DNA from: CAYXOX01 sp964466745 | GTDB taxonomy: Bacteria > Pseudomonadota > Alphaproteobacteria > Rhodobacterales > Rhodobacteraceae | Assembly (NCBI GenBank): GCA_964466745.1 | Contig: CAYXOX010000126.1 | Span: 1 to 9,115 of the forward strand | Length of the DNA: 9,115 bases | Direction of reading: 5' to 3' | Shown here: positions 1 to 6,868 of the stretch, piece by piece | Numbering within the stretch: the first letter of the stretch is position 1 | How the letters are laid out: each line of letters begins with the position of its first letter | Translations under genes and position numbers: made by a program | Notes under the pieces: model-generated | Told to the model about the DNA's origin: nothing | What the model saw: the letters and a program-made list of their open reading frames with translations, nothing else | The model's database searches: none

Positions 1-5
1 CGAAA

Positions 6-506
6 ATGGCCTCCATCACCAAACTCCCCTCCGGTGCCTACCGGGTTCAGATCAGACGAAAGGGCCGCTACGCGAGCGAGACGTTTCTCCGTCGCGACGA
101 TGCCCATCGCTGGGCCCGCCAGGCGGAGACCCGGGTGGATCAGGGGTTGGCGCCGAACAAGTCGTCCGTCTCCCGCCTGACCACCTTCGGCGATCTCATC
201 GATCTCCACATAATCGATATGTGCGAGGTAGGCAAACCGCCGCGTCGCGAGCCAAGGCCGCCACGCTCAAGACGCTCAAGCGCGATCTGGGCAAGGAGAA
301 GATCGGGCACCTCGACCGGCAAAAGCTGATCGACTACGGCAAGATGCGCGCCGAGCAAGGCGCGGGACCGGTGACTCTCGGGATCGATATCGGCGTGATC
401 AAGATGATCATCACCCATGCGGCGGCCGTGCACGGGCTCGATATCTCTCCGGAACCCGTCGATCTGGCGCGCGTCGCGCTGAAACGCCTGGGGCTGAACC
501 GCATCC
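6..506 (+). pseudogene. Tyrosine recombinase/integrase remnant (frameshifted, C-terminus missing), relic A
   Basis: The first part, from ATG at 6, reads MASITKLPSGAYRVQIRRKG, which is typical of the arm-type-site-binding N-terminus of phage and island integrases. It continues through TTFGDLIDLHI and CEVGKPPRR up to about 240. Integrase-like sequence then resumes at about 251 in another frame (AKAATLKTLKRDLGKEKIGHLDR) and runs through QGAGPVTLGIDIGVIKMIITHAAAVHGLDIS to EPVDLARVALKRLGL near 500. This second part is the SAM-like core-binding domain. The frame changes between about 240 and 254, by +2 or -1 nt. The catalytic domain with its Arg-His-Arg-Tyr residues should follow, but the reading frame becomes unrelated sequence and runs antisense through the neighbouring tctC gene. 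A full integrase of this type is about 350-420 residues, and only about 165 remain. The gene is therefore almost certainly dead. Positions 507-628, between it and tctC, show nothing I can name. Confidence 0.85.
211..320 (+). repeat. Degenerate direct repeat, copy 1 (partner 4151-4260)
   Basis: This segment of integrase relic A aligns without any gap to 4151-4260 in the same orientation, at a constant offset of 3940 bases. By hand count 83 of 110 positions are identical, about 75%. The best-conserved stretches surround GCGAGGT, AAACCGCC, GAGCCA/GGGCCGCCACGC and GCTCAAGCGCGATCT. The repeat is old rather than a fresh duplication, since several differences fall at third codon positions. Confidence 0.8.
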
Positions 507-628
507 GCGGCACGGTGCGTGCGTCGTGGCGGTGTTGGAGCGTTCGCCTTTCCGCGTCTTTCCCGGCCGCAGGGTGGAGCGAGACCGGAGCCGGTTCCCA
601 CCGAACCGCCTCCGGCACATCATCCTGT

Positions 629-1621
629 TCACGCCTCCCGGCGGACCCCGGTGCCTCGCACGATCGGAATCCAGGTTTTCCGTTGCCGGGCGTAATAGGC
701 GTCCACTTCCGCCGGTGTCTTGGCGGCGGGAACGATGGAGGCGAGGTCTTCGAGCCGCGCCCGCATCTCGGGTGCCTGGACGATGTCGTTGACCGCCTCG
801 TTCAGCGCGGCCACGATCTCGTCGGGCGTGCCCGCCGGCGCGGCGATGGTGTTCCAGGTCTGGCTGACGAAGCCGTCGAGCCCCGCTTCACCCATCGTGG
901 GCACTTCGGCCAGGGCCGAGAGCCGTTCTGGTGCCGAGACGCCGAGGGCGCGGACCGCGCCGCCCCGCACCTGCCCGATGGCGGTGAGCGAGGGGTCGAA
1001 CACGAAGGACAGCCGCCCCGCGATCAGGTCCACCATCGCCTCGGGGCTGCGCGGATAGGGGACGTGGACGACACCGTCCACACCGATCCGGTCGAGATAG
1101 AGCACGCCCGTGATATGCGTCGTCGTGCCGGCCGGGCCGGATCCGTACTGGAAGGCGGCCGGGTCGGCGCGCAGGCGTTCGGTCATGGCGGCAAGGTCGG
1201 TCTCGGGGGCGTCGAGCGGCACGCACATCACCATCGGGACCTCGTTGATCATCGCGACCCCGCGCAGGCTCGTCTCGATATCCACCGGCAGCGGCTCGAA
1301 GAGCGCGATGTTGTGGACGAGCTGCGAGGAGGTGCCGACGAGCAGCGTGTAGCCGTCGGGGCTGGCGTTGCTCACGTCCTCGGTCGCGCGCATGCCGGAG
1401 GCCGAGCCGTTGTTCTCCACAACGATGCTCTGGCCGATCACGGGCTCGAGCGCCTCGGCGAGGATGCGGGAGACCACATCCGCGTTGCCCCCGCCGCCCT
1501 GCGCCACGACGAGACGGATCGGACCCGCCGCGGGCCAGGCCGAGGCGCGGGCGCTCCGGGGCACAAGCGAAACAAACGGCGCGGCGAGGCCTGCGCCGAG
1601 AACGGTGCGACGGGTGATCAT
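629..1621 (-). CDS. tctC: TctC/Bug-family substrate-binding receptor of a tripartite tricarboxylate transporter
   Basis: This is a periplasmic receptor that captures a small carboxylate and passes it to the TctAB membrane pair. The 330-residue product has the usual family length. It starts MITRRTVLGAGLAAP, with twin arginines at residues 4-5 before a hydrophobic stretch, so export may be through Tat; cleavage would fall near ARA-S (about residue 27). Family landmarks in order are QGGGGNADVVSR (41-52), the ligand-loop counterpart of the Bug PGG..D motif; VVENNGSASGMRAT (67-80) and SPDGYTLLVGTSS (87-99); YGSGPAGTTTHITG (159-172); VPYPRSPEAMVDLIAGRL (187-204); and RALGVSAPERL..LAEVPTMGEAG (224-247). 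The ATG at 1621 has GGAG seven bases upstream on its own strand (+ strand CTCC at 1628-1631), which supports this start. It is transcribed away from tctBA, which is unusual, since the receptor is commonly co-directional with the membrane genes. Citrate, another tricarboxylate, a dicarboxylate or an aromatic acid are all possible ligands; the sequence does not say which. Confidence 0.93.
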   Translation of the reverse strand: MITRRTVLGAGLAAPFVSLVPRSARASAWPAAGPIRLVVAQGGGGNADVVSRILAEALEPVIGQSIVVENNGSASGMRATEDVSNASPDGYTLLVGTSSQLVHNIALFEPLPVDIETSLRGVAMINEVPMVMCVPLDAPETDLAAMTERLRADPAAFQYGSGPAGTTTHITGVLYLDRIGVDGVVHVPYPRSPEAMVDLIAGRLSFVFDPSLTAIGQVRGGAVRALGVSAPERLSALAEVPTMGEAGLDGFVSQTWNTIAAPAGTPDEIVAALNEAVNDIVQAPEMRARLEDLASIVPAAKTPAEVDAYYARQRKTWIPIVRGTGVRREA

Positions 1622-1688
1622 GTCACGCTCCTGTCGATGTCTTTGGGGAGTTGGCTGACCATCGGGGTGGCGGCTGCAAAGAGAATGT

Positions 1689-1713
1689 GTATATGACTGA
1701 AAGAGTCAACTAC
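1689..1713. promoter_or_regulatory. Imperfect 25-bp dyad between divergent tctC and tctBA (putative operator)
   Basis: The 108-bp region between the divergent starts contains a dyad centred on 1701. The outer arms are GTA (1689-1691) and TAC (1711-1713), the inner arms TGACT (1694-1698) and AGTCA (1704-1708), so eight base pairs match symmetrically around a five-base centre. A TATATG at 1690-1695 could serve as a -10 toward tctB. A TTGACT on the - strand (1709-1704) could serve as a -35 toward tctC. Neither has a convincing partner hexamer. The size and place fit a dimeric repressor or activator controlling both sides; no regulator gene is present in the window to match it with. Confidence 0.45.
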
Positions 1714-1729
1714 TTTTGCCGAGGCGGAT

Positions 1730-2233
1730 ATGACCGAGGGACGCGCATCGCCGGACATGCGGGGGGCCGCGTCTCGACTGGCCGCGCCGGTGGCGCTCGG
1801 CGTGGTCGGGCTTGGCTTCTGGCTCTTGTCGAGGGGCCAGCCCGCGTGGCTCGGCTCCGCGATCGGGCCGGGTTGGATGGCGCGCGGTCTGGCGCTCGGC
1901 ATCGTGGCTCTGGCGGCGCTCTGGGGCGCGGTATCGCTCTGGTCCGAGCGTCGGGCCGACGCGCGCGCGATCCCTCCGGCGCGGGCGGCGCAAAGGGGAG
2001 CGGGGCCCATGCTTCTTTCCGGGGTGCTCGCCTTCGCACTATCGGTTCCGGCGGCGGGCCTCATCGCCGGCGCAGGGCTTGCGGCTGGTTTCGCCGCCTG
2101 GGCGGCGGGAGAACGCCGCGCGGGGGCACTCGCCGCGACGGTGGCGACGCTCGCGGCGCTGGCGGCGGTGATCGGCCTTCTGCTCCTGCCGCCGACCGCG
2201 CCGCTCTGGCCGCGGTTCTGGACGCGGCTCTGA
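1730..2233 (+). CDS. tctB: TctB family small membrane subunit of tripartite tricarboxylate transporter
   Basis: This is the small, poorly conserved inner-membrane subunit that partners TctA. The product is 167 residues, the normal size for the family. Four hydrophobic segments are visible, at about 16-34, 52-71, 92-122 and 131-155. The family's short Gly-Pro-Gly turn before the second helix is present as IGPGWM (45-50). A hydrophilic loop rich in Arg and Ala separates helices 2 and 3 (about 72-90). The start at 1730 is preceded by GAGG at 1721-1724; a second in-frame ATG at residue 10 is possible. It lies four bases before tctA, so the two are surely co-transcribed and probably translationally coupled. 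Sequence alone is weak evidence for TctB, but size, topology and position directly before tctA make the call solid. Confidence 0.85.
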   Translation: MTEGRASPDMRGAASRLAAPVALGVVGLGFWLLSRGQPAWLGSAIGPGWMARGLALGIVALAALWGAVSLWSERRADARAIPPARAAQRGAGPMLLSGVLAFALSVPAAGLIAGAGLAAGFAAWAAGERRAGALAATVATLAALAAVIGLLLLPPTAPLWPRFWTRL

Positions 2234-2237
2234 GCAC

Positions 2238-3722
2238 ATGGAGTTCGACGCCTGGGCCGCCGGTTTCTCGCTCGCCCTCACCTTCGAGAATCTCGCGCTC
2301 TGCTTTCTGGGGGCGCTTCTCGGCACGGTCATCGGCGTGTTGCCGGGGATCGGGCCCGCGGCCACGCTCGCGCTTCTGTTGCCGCTGACCTTCGTGCTCG
2401 AGCCGGCGGGCGCGCTGATCCTGCTGGCGGCGATCTACTACGGCGCGCAGTACGGCGGGTCGACCTCGGCCATCCTGCTCAACCTGCCCGGGGAATGCTC
2501 GGGCGTGGTCACCGCGCTCGACGGGCACCGGATGGCGCTCGACGGCCGGGCGGGGCCGGCGCTTGCCATCGCGGCGCTCGCCTCGCTCGCGGCGGGGCTC
2601 CTGACGGCGCTGGCCATCGCGGCCGTGGCCGGGCCCCTGTCGCAGCTCACCGTGCTGATCTCGCCCGCCGGTCTCGCAGGAATCGTGGCACTCGGACTGG
2701 TCCTTGCCGCGATGATCTCGCCCGGGCCGCTCCTGCCTGCTCTGGCGCTGATCCTCGTGGGATCATGGCTCGGGCTCGTCGGCACCGACCTCGCGGGCGG
2801 GCAGCCGCGCTTCACCTTCGGCATCCCGGAATTGCGCGACGGCATCGGCTTCGTGCCGCTGGTGATGGGGCTTTACGGGCTGGCCGAGCTTTCCCGCGCG
2901 CTCGAGACCGGCGGGCGGCCCGAGCGGATCGCGCAGGTTCGCTGGCCCTGGCCATGCCGCGCGGACCTGCGCGCAGCGGCAGGACCCGCGCTGCGGGGAA
3001 CGGCAGTGGGCGGCGTGCTGGGCGTGATCCCGGGGGCGAACACGGTCCTCGCCGCGCTGGCCGCGCGCGGGGTCGAGGGGCTCTTCCCGCCAAGGGGGCG
3101 CGCGCTGGGACAGGGTGCAGTGGCGGGCGTCGCGGCGCCCGAGGCCGCCAACAACGCCGCCGCGCAGGCCGCGCTCGTGCCGCTCCTGTCGCTCGGGCTG
3201 CCGGGCAGCCCGGTCATGGCGGTGCTGGCGGGCGCGCTCATGATCCACGCGATCATCCCCGGCCCAACCTTCATCGGCGAGAACCCCGAGCTCTTCGCGA
3301 CGCTGATGGCGAGCCTCGTCGTCGGCAACGTGATCCTCGTGGTCCTCAACCTGCCCTTCGCGGGCGTCTGGGCCTCGCTTCTCTCGGTTCCGTTCGGGCG
3401 CCTCGTGCCGCTGATCGTGGTGATCAGCCTGATCGGGGCATGGTCGGTGCAGGGGAGCCTGTTCGACGTCTGGGTCATGCTGGTCTTCGGCGCGGTGGGC
3501 TGGGTGCTGTTGCGCCTCGGCCTCGAAGCGACGCCACTTGTCCTAGGCTTCGTGCTGGGGCCGGCACTCGAGGAATACCTGCGCCGCACGCTCCTGTTGT
3601 CGCGGGGGGACGCGACGGTCTTCCTGACGGACCCCGTGAGCGGCGCCTGCCTCGTCATCGTCGCGGCGGTAGGCATATGGTACGCCGTACGCGCCGGAGC
3701 CGCCCGATCGGTGCAGCGCTGA
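2238..3722 (+). CDS. tctA: TctA large transmembrane subunit of tripartite tricarboxylate transporter
   Basis: This is the transport channel of the TTT secondary carrier, which uses an ion gradient to bring in the ligand delivered by TctC. It has 494 residues, typical of the family, and about a dozen hydrophobic segments. Diagnostic motifs are GVLPGIGPAATLALLLPLTF (33-52), YYGAQYGGSTSAILLNLPGE (67-86) and DGHRMALDGRAGPAL (95-109). In the second, inverted-repeat half they are GVIPGAN (262-268), PEAANNAAA (301-309) and LGLPGSP (319-325), followed by GFVLGPALEEYLRR (437-450) near the end. The two GxxPG elements, at 33-37 and 262-266, reflect the internal duplication of TctA proteins. No frameshift or missing motif is visible, so it looks functional. 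The gene ends at 3722, directly before the gene-free stretch, with no obvious terminator hairpin. Confidence 0.96.
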   Translation: MEFDAWAAGFSLALTFENLALCFLGALLGTVIGVLPGIGPAATLALLLPLTFVLEPAGALILLAAIYYGAQYGGSTSAILLNLPGECSGVVTALDGHRMALDGRAGPALAIAALASLAAGLLTALAIAAVAGPLSQLTVLISPAGLAGIVALGLVLAAMISPGPLLPALALILVGSWLGLVGTDLAGGQPRFTFGIPELRDGIGFVPLVMGLYGLAELSRALETGGRPERIAQVRWPWPCRADLRAAAGPALRGTAVGGVLGVIPGANTVLAALAARGVEGLFPPRGRALGQGAVAGVAAPEAANNAAAQAALVPLLSLGLPGSPVMAVLAGALMIHAIIPGPTFIGENPELFATLMASLVVGNVILVVLNLPFAGVWASLLSVPFGRLVPLIVVISLIGAWSVQGSLFDVWVMLVFGAVGWVLLRLGLEATPLVLGFVLGPALEEYLRRTLLLSRGDATVFLTDPVSGACLVIVAAVGIWYAVRAGAARSVQR

Positions 3723-4150
3723 TGTTTCGCAATTCCGACGGATACGACGGACGCGAGACACCCAGGCGCGTGACGGCGCGGTCGTTTTGTTGGATCGAAG
3801 GCTCCCGAGGGCGCGTCATGGTGCGCGCGGGGACGGGCTGGTTGCAGCCTTTTCTTCCTCGTTCGGCATCGGCGGGCCTGCCCATGGCGCCGTTGGTCGA
3901 TTGGCCTCAAGTCGTGCGCCTGGAACGTCCGCCATACGGCGCTCTTGCCCGCCGACCGGAGGCGCGGGTCTCGGCTGGTGTGCGGGCGAAAGCACTTGAA
4001 AGGCCACTGCAGGAGCAAGATGTCCCGAAGCCGCGACAACGCCCGTCGTTCGGCCGCGCCCGATCGGAACCCCGGGCCGACCGGCGGCCGGCGCCGTCAC
4101 GCACATCCTTCCGCCGCCGCCCGACCCTTCCCTACTTCGCGGGCCCCAAA

Positions 4151-4311
4151 CAGCCGATAGGGGCGAGGTCGGGAAACCGCCCTGCCCCGAGCCAGGGCCG
4201 CCACGCCCGCGATGCTCAAGCGCGATCTCGGCGGGAAACGGATCGACCATCTCGATCGGCGCGAGGCCGGGCAGCCAGGGCAAGCTGCACGTGCAGACCG
4301 GAGCGCGCGCG
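4151..4311 (+). pseudogene. Second integrase remnant, relic B (core-binding domain fragment)
   Basis: This fragment aligns with relic A at 211-320 without gaps. It preserves GEVGKPP (about 4162-4182) and then, in a different frame from about 4191, ARAATPAMLKRDLGGKRIDHLDR. That is the same piece of the integrase core-binding domain and has the same frame change as relic A. After one extra base somewhere in 4261-4278 the similarity resumes as GKLHVQTGA (about 4279-4305), against GKMRAEQGA in relic A. Nothing recognisable of the N-terminal or catalytic parts remains. Several differences between the relics are synonymous (V, G, L, H and D codons), suggesting the two lineages diverged while still under selection. 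It lies in direct orientation to relic A, on the other side of the tct genes. Confidence 0.75.
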
Positions 4312-4494
4312 TTTCCAGCCTTGCACTTCCCAAGCCCGGCCACACCGCGGCACTTGGATCCCGGAGAGCCTCACGGCAGCGCGCCGCCGATATCCAAACC
4401 GCGGGCGAGGCGCGCATCGCCCGGTTCGTTGCAGAACGGCGCGGCCCTCCTGGTGCCAGAGAACGCACCGTCACCCCAATCCGCGCTCCGAGCC

Positions 4495-4522
4495 TTGCAA
4501 GCGAGCCGTCCGGGCGATTAAA
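4495..4522 (+). promoter_or_regulatory. Weak promoter-like pair upstream of the ABC operon
   Basis: TTGCAA at 4495-4500 and ATTAAA at 4517-4522 are separated by 16 bases. They match the sigma-70 consensus at four and three of six positions. This is the only AT-richer spot in the 100 bases before the ATPase gene, which is the sole reason for proposing it. The true promoter may lie elsewhere. Confidence 0.2.
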
Positions 4523-4596
4523 GTTTCTCGGTAGGTTGCGAAGACGGCATCCGGCGCCTCGCCGGGGTCAGCAAGGGTTGGGTTTGGCGAGGGCGG

Positions 4597-5718
4597 ATGA
4601 CGGATACCGGTACTGAACCCTTCCTGAAATTCGACGACGTGAAGAAGAGCTATGACCAGAAGACGCTGGTCGTGAAAGGCTTCGACATGTCCGTAAAGCA
4701 GGGTGAGTTCATCACGCTGCTCGGGCCGTCCGGATCGGGCAAGACGACCGTTCTGATGATGCTCGCAGGTTTCGAGAGCGTGACCTCCGGGACGATCGCG
4801 ATCCGGGGCGAGCCGATCAACCGGACGGCGCCCTACCGGCGCAACATCGGCATGGTCTTCCAGTCCTACGCGCTGTTCCCTCACATGACCGTGGCCGAGA
4901 ACCTCGGCTATCCGCTGAGCGTGCGCGGCATGAGCAAGGCCGATCAGCGCAGCCGGATCGACGAGTACCTCAGGCTCGTCGAGCTCGAGGGCTTCGGCAA
5001 GCGCTATCCCGGGCAGCTTTCGGGCGGGCAGCGGCAACGCGTGGCGCTGGCGCGTGCGATGATCTTCGAGCCGACGCTCATCCTTATGGACGAGCCTCTC
5101 GGCGCTCTCGACAAGAAGCTGCGCGAGCAGATGCAATACGAGATCACGCGCCTGCACGAGCAGCTCGGCTTCACTGTCATCTACGTTACCCACGACCAGG
5201 CCGAGGCCCTCTCGATGTCGGATCGGATCGCCGTCTTCAACGACGGCGTGGTGCAGCAATGCGCGCCGCCGGCCGAGCTCTACGAACGCCCGGCCAACGC
5301 CTTCGTCGCGGATTTCATCGGCGAGAACAACTTCATCGCCGGACGGGTGGACAGGATCGAGGGCGGGCACGCCGTCGCGTCGATCCCCGGGGAAGGCACG
5401 ATCACCGCGGAGGCTGCCGAGGGCCTGGCCGCGGGCGAGCGGTGCATCGTCTCGATCCGCCCCGAGAAGCTCTTCATCCACCCGACGAGCCATGCCCATG
5501 ACAACGAGATCTCGGCCACCTTCATCACCCGGATCTACGTTGGCGATTTCATCCGCTACTACTTCCGGCTGGCCGACGGCTCGGAGATCGTGATCAAGGT
5601 GCTGAACGATCTTTCGGCACCGGAGTTCGCCGAGGGCGATATCGGCCGTTTGCAGTGGCTGGCCGCCGATTGCATCGCATTTCCCCAAGACGGGTCGATG
5701 CAGCACGAGAAGGGATAA
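4597..5718 (+). CDS. ABC importer ATPase, PotA-like (polyamine type)
   Basis: This is the ATP-hydrolysing subunit that powers the importer encoded by the following three genes; two copies would dock on the permeases at the cytoplasmic face. All nucleotide-binding motifs are intact in the 373-residue product: Walker A GPSGSGKTT (43-51), Q-loop Q89 in MVFQSYALFPHMT, signature LSGGQRQR (141-148), Walker B LILMDEP (161-167), D-loop GALD (169-172) and switch His199 in VTHDQ. Residues from about 240 onward (ERPANAFVADFIGENNFI and the part after it) form the C-terminal TOBE-type regulatory domain found in the PotA, FbpC and MalK group. FQSYALFPHMTV and FIGENNF are characteristic of the polyamine branch. 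The start at 4597 has GAGGG at 4589-4593, only three bases away, which is tight but usable. It is the first gene of a four-gene operon. An Fe3+, thiamine or opine-type substrate cannot be ruled out from the ATPase alone. Confidence 0.94.
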   Translation: MTDTGTEPFLKFDDVKKSYDQKTLVVKGFDMSVKQGEFITLLGPSGSGKTTVLMMLAGFESVTSGTIAIRGEPINRTAPYRRNIGMVFQSYALFPHMTVAENLGYPLSVRGMSKADQRSRIDEYLRLVELEGFGKRYPGQLSGGQRQRVALARAMIFEPTLILMDEPLGALDKKLREQMQYEITRLHEQLGFTVIYVTHDQAEALSMSDRIAVFNDGVVQQCAPPAELYERPANAFVADFIGENNFIAGRVDRIEGGHAVASIPGEGTITAEAAEGLAAGERCIVSIRPEKLFIHPTSHAHDNEISATFITRIYVGDFIRYYFRLADGSEIVIKVLNDLSAPEFAEGDIGRLQWLAADCIAFPQDGSMQHEKG

Positions 5719-5742
5719 CCGGGATCCCGAGTACATTCCCGG
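5719..5742 (+). other. Small inverted repeat between ATPase and binding-protein genes
   Basis: CCGGGA at 5719-5724 pairs with TCCCGG at 5737-5742 around a 12-base loop. The left half also contains the self-complementary CGGGATCCCG. It sits between the ATPase stop codon and the ribosome binding site of the next gene, so it could modestly affect translation or mRNA processing there. It is short enough to be chance. Confidence 0.25.
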
Positions 5743-5750
5743 AACAACAT

Positions 5751-5755
5751 GGAGG
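5751..5755 (+). promoter_or_regulatory. Ribosome binding site deciding the binding-protein start
   Basis: GGAGG lies five bases before the ATG at 5761. It falls inside the longer reading frame that begins at ATG 5749, so it marks 5761 as the true start. From there the protein begins with a normal signal peptide rather than the acidic MEDE extension. Confidence 0.8.
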
Positions 5756-5760
5756 ACGAA

Positions 5761-6810
5761 ATGAAGCGTAGACTATTCTGGCTGGCGGGTGCGCTTGCGC
5801 TGGGGGCACAGGGCGCAGTGGCCCAGGAACTGACCGTGACATCCTTCGGAGGCGCCTACGGGGCTGCCCAGAAGGAACACATGATCGATCCCTATGTCGC
5901 GGCGACCGGAGTCAACATCCTGTTCGAGGACTACGGCGGCGGCGTGGCCGAGATGAAGGCGCAGAGCGAATCCGGAAACATCCAGTGGGATGTGGTGGAT
6001 GTCGAGGTGATCGACCTCGAGCGCGCCTGCTCGGAAGGCTACGTTGCGGTGATCGATCACTCGATCCTGCCGCCGGGCGACGACGGGACCCCAGCGGCCG
6101 AGGATTTCATCCCCGAGGCGCTGCACGAGTGCGGCGTGGGCAACATCGTCTGGTCGATCATCTTCGCCTATGCCGACGGAGCATACCCGGACGGCGGGCC
6201 CCAGACCATCGCCGACTTCTTCGACACCGAGGCCTTCCCCGGCAAGCGCGGCCTTCGCAAGCGCCCGCAGGTCAACATGGAGTGGGCGCTCATGGCAGAC
6301 GGCGTCGCACCCGGTGACGTCTACGAGGTGCTTGCCACCGAGGAAGGCCAGCAGCGTGCGTTCGCGAAGCTGGCCACGATCAAGGACGACATCGTCTGGT
6401 ACGACAGCTGGTCGCAGGCGCCCGTGCTGCTGAACGACGGCGGCGCGCAGATGGTGCAATCGGCCAACGGCCGCATCTACGCCGCGATCAAGGACGAGGG
6501 CGCGCCCTTCAACATGGTCTGGGACAGCCATGTCTACGACCTGGACGTCTGGGCCGTCATGGAAGGCACCGAGAAGGAGGAACTGGCGCTCGACTTCATC
6601 AAGTTCGCCACACAGACGGTGCCGCTCTCGGGCATGCAGGACGTTGCCTACGGGCCGACCCGCCGGTCCGCCCAGGCGCTGCTGCCGGAGGACGTGAAGC
6701 AGGATCTTCCGACCGCCCACCTCGACAAGGGCGTGAAGGCAGACGGCATCTTCTGGGCCGATTTCGGCGAGTCGCTCGGCGAGAAGTTCAACGAGTGGCT
6801 GCTGCAGTAA
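5761..6810 (+). CDS. Periplasmic substrate-binding protein of polyamine-type ABC importer (PotD-like)
   Basis: This periplasmic receptor binds the substrate and delivers it to the permease pair. From the start at 5761 it has 349 residues, the usual PotD length. It begins with a Sec-type signal peptide: basic MKRR, a hydrophobic core to about residue 18, and an AVA cleavage box at 19-21, leaving a mature N-terminus near QELTVTSFGGAYGAAQ. LTVTSFGGAYG (24-34) is the classic first strand of the PotD/extracellular binding protein class. WDVVDVEV (76-83), NIVWSIIFAYAD (128-139), WYDSWSQAPVLLNDGGAQM (203-221) and the final FGESLGEKFNEWLL also fit. Trp and acidic residues, which line polyamine pockets in this family, are plentiful, but I cannot assign ligand residues without alignment. 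It lies between the ATPase gene and the permeases and is followed by a strong hairpin. The substrate is inferred as polyamine-like; related proteins take up other amines or opines. Confidence 0.9.
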   Translation: MKRRLFWLAGALALGAQGAVAQELTVTSFGGAYGAAQKEHMIDPYVAATGVNILFEDYGGGVAEMKAQSESGNIQWDVVDVEVIDLERACSEGYVAVIDHSILPPGDDGTPAAEDFIPEALHECGVGNIVWSIIFAYADGAYPDGGPQTIADFFDTEAFPGKRGLRKRPQVNMEWALMADGVAPGDVYEVLATEEGQQRAFAKLATIKDDIVWYDSWSQAPVLLNDGGAQMVQSANGRIYAAIKDEGAPFNMVWDSHVYDLDVWAVMEGTEKEELALDFIKFATQTVPLSGMQDVAYGPTRRSAQALLPEDVKQDLPTAHLDKGVKADGIFWADFGESLGEKFNEWLLQ

Positions 6811-6825
6811 TCCGCTGAACCGGCC

Positions 6826-6849
6826 CCCCGCGCGGCACGCCGCGCGGGG
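6826..6849 (+). terminator. Perfect GC hairpin between binding-protein and permease genes
   Basis: CCCCGCGCGG (6826-6835) and CCGCGCGGGG (6840-6849) form a perfect 10-bp stem, all G-C pairs, around a CACG loop. It starts 15 bases after the binding-protein stop and ends eight bases before the GAGGAGGG ribosome binding site (6857-6864) of the permease gene. No T-run follows, so it is not a standard intrinsic terminator. In many binding-protein operons a hairpin at this spot protects the upstream mRNA from 3' decay or causes partial termination, giving excess receptor over permease. I infer that role here. Confidence 0.7.
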
Positions 6850-6868
6850 CGCCTTCGAGGAGGGACGC

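Larger units (their letters stand above)
3723..4596. other. 874-bp gene-free, scarred intergenic region
   Basis: Long open frames occur on both strands here, but their products are Arg/Pro/Ala-rich, low in hydrophobic structure and unlike any family I know. This is what GC-rich non-coding DNA gives when few stop codons occur by chance. The one recognisable element is the integrase relic at 4151-4311. The stretch from 3723 to about 4150 holds nothing I can identify. The stretch from 4312 to 4596 must contain the leader and promoter of the ABC operon, and only a weak promoter candidate is visible. Confidence 0.6.

Noticed and set aside
507..1696. The open + strand frame continuing from integrase relic A to 1696.
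   Set aside because: It lies antisense to the clear tctC gene and its product after about residue 95 resembles no protein; it is open only because of GC-rich codon structure on the other strand.
3873..4020. A - strand stretch reading SAVWRTFQAHDLRP that faintly recalls the helix-turn-helix of IS630-type transposases.
   Set aside because: The match is about a dozen residues with no DDE motif, no continuing similarity and no terminal inverted repeats, so it may be chance.
2495..4534. A 679-codon + strand open frame overlapping tctA and the gene-free stretch.
   Set aside because: It is an Arg/Ala/Gly-rich shadow of tctA in another frame, and its tail merely runs through the scarred region.
4471..5736. 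Long - strand frame of 421 codons opposite the ATPase gene.
   Set aside because: The + strand carries an ATPase with every motif intact; the - strand product is a compositional mirror with no recognisable domain.
5749..5760. Upstream ATG at 5749 as the binding-protein start.
   Set aside because: It would place the GGAGG ribosome binding site inside the coding region and add an acidic MEDE ahead of the signal peptide; ATG 5761 is better on both counts.
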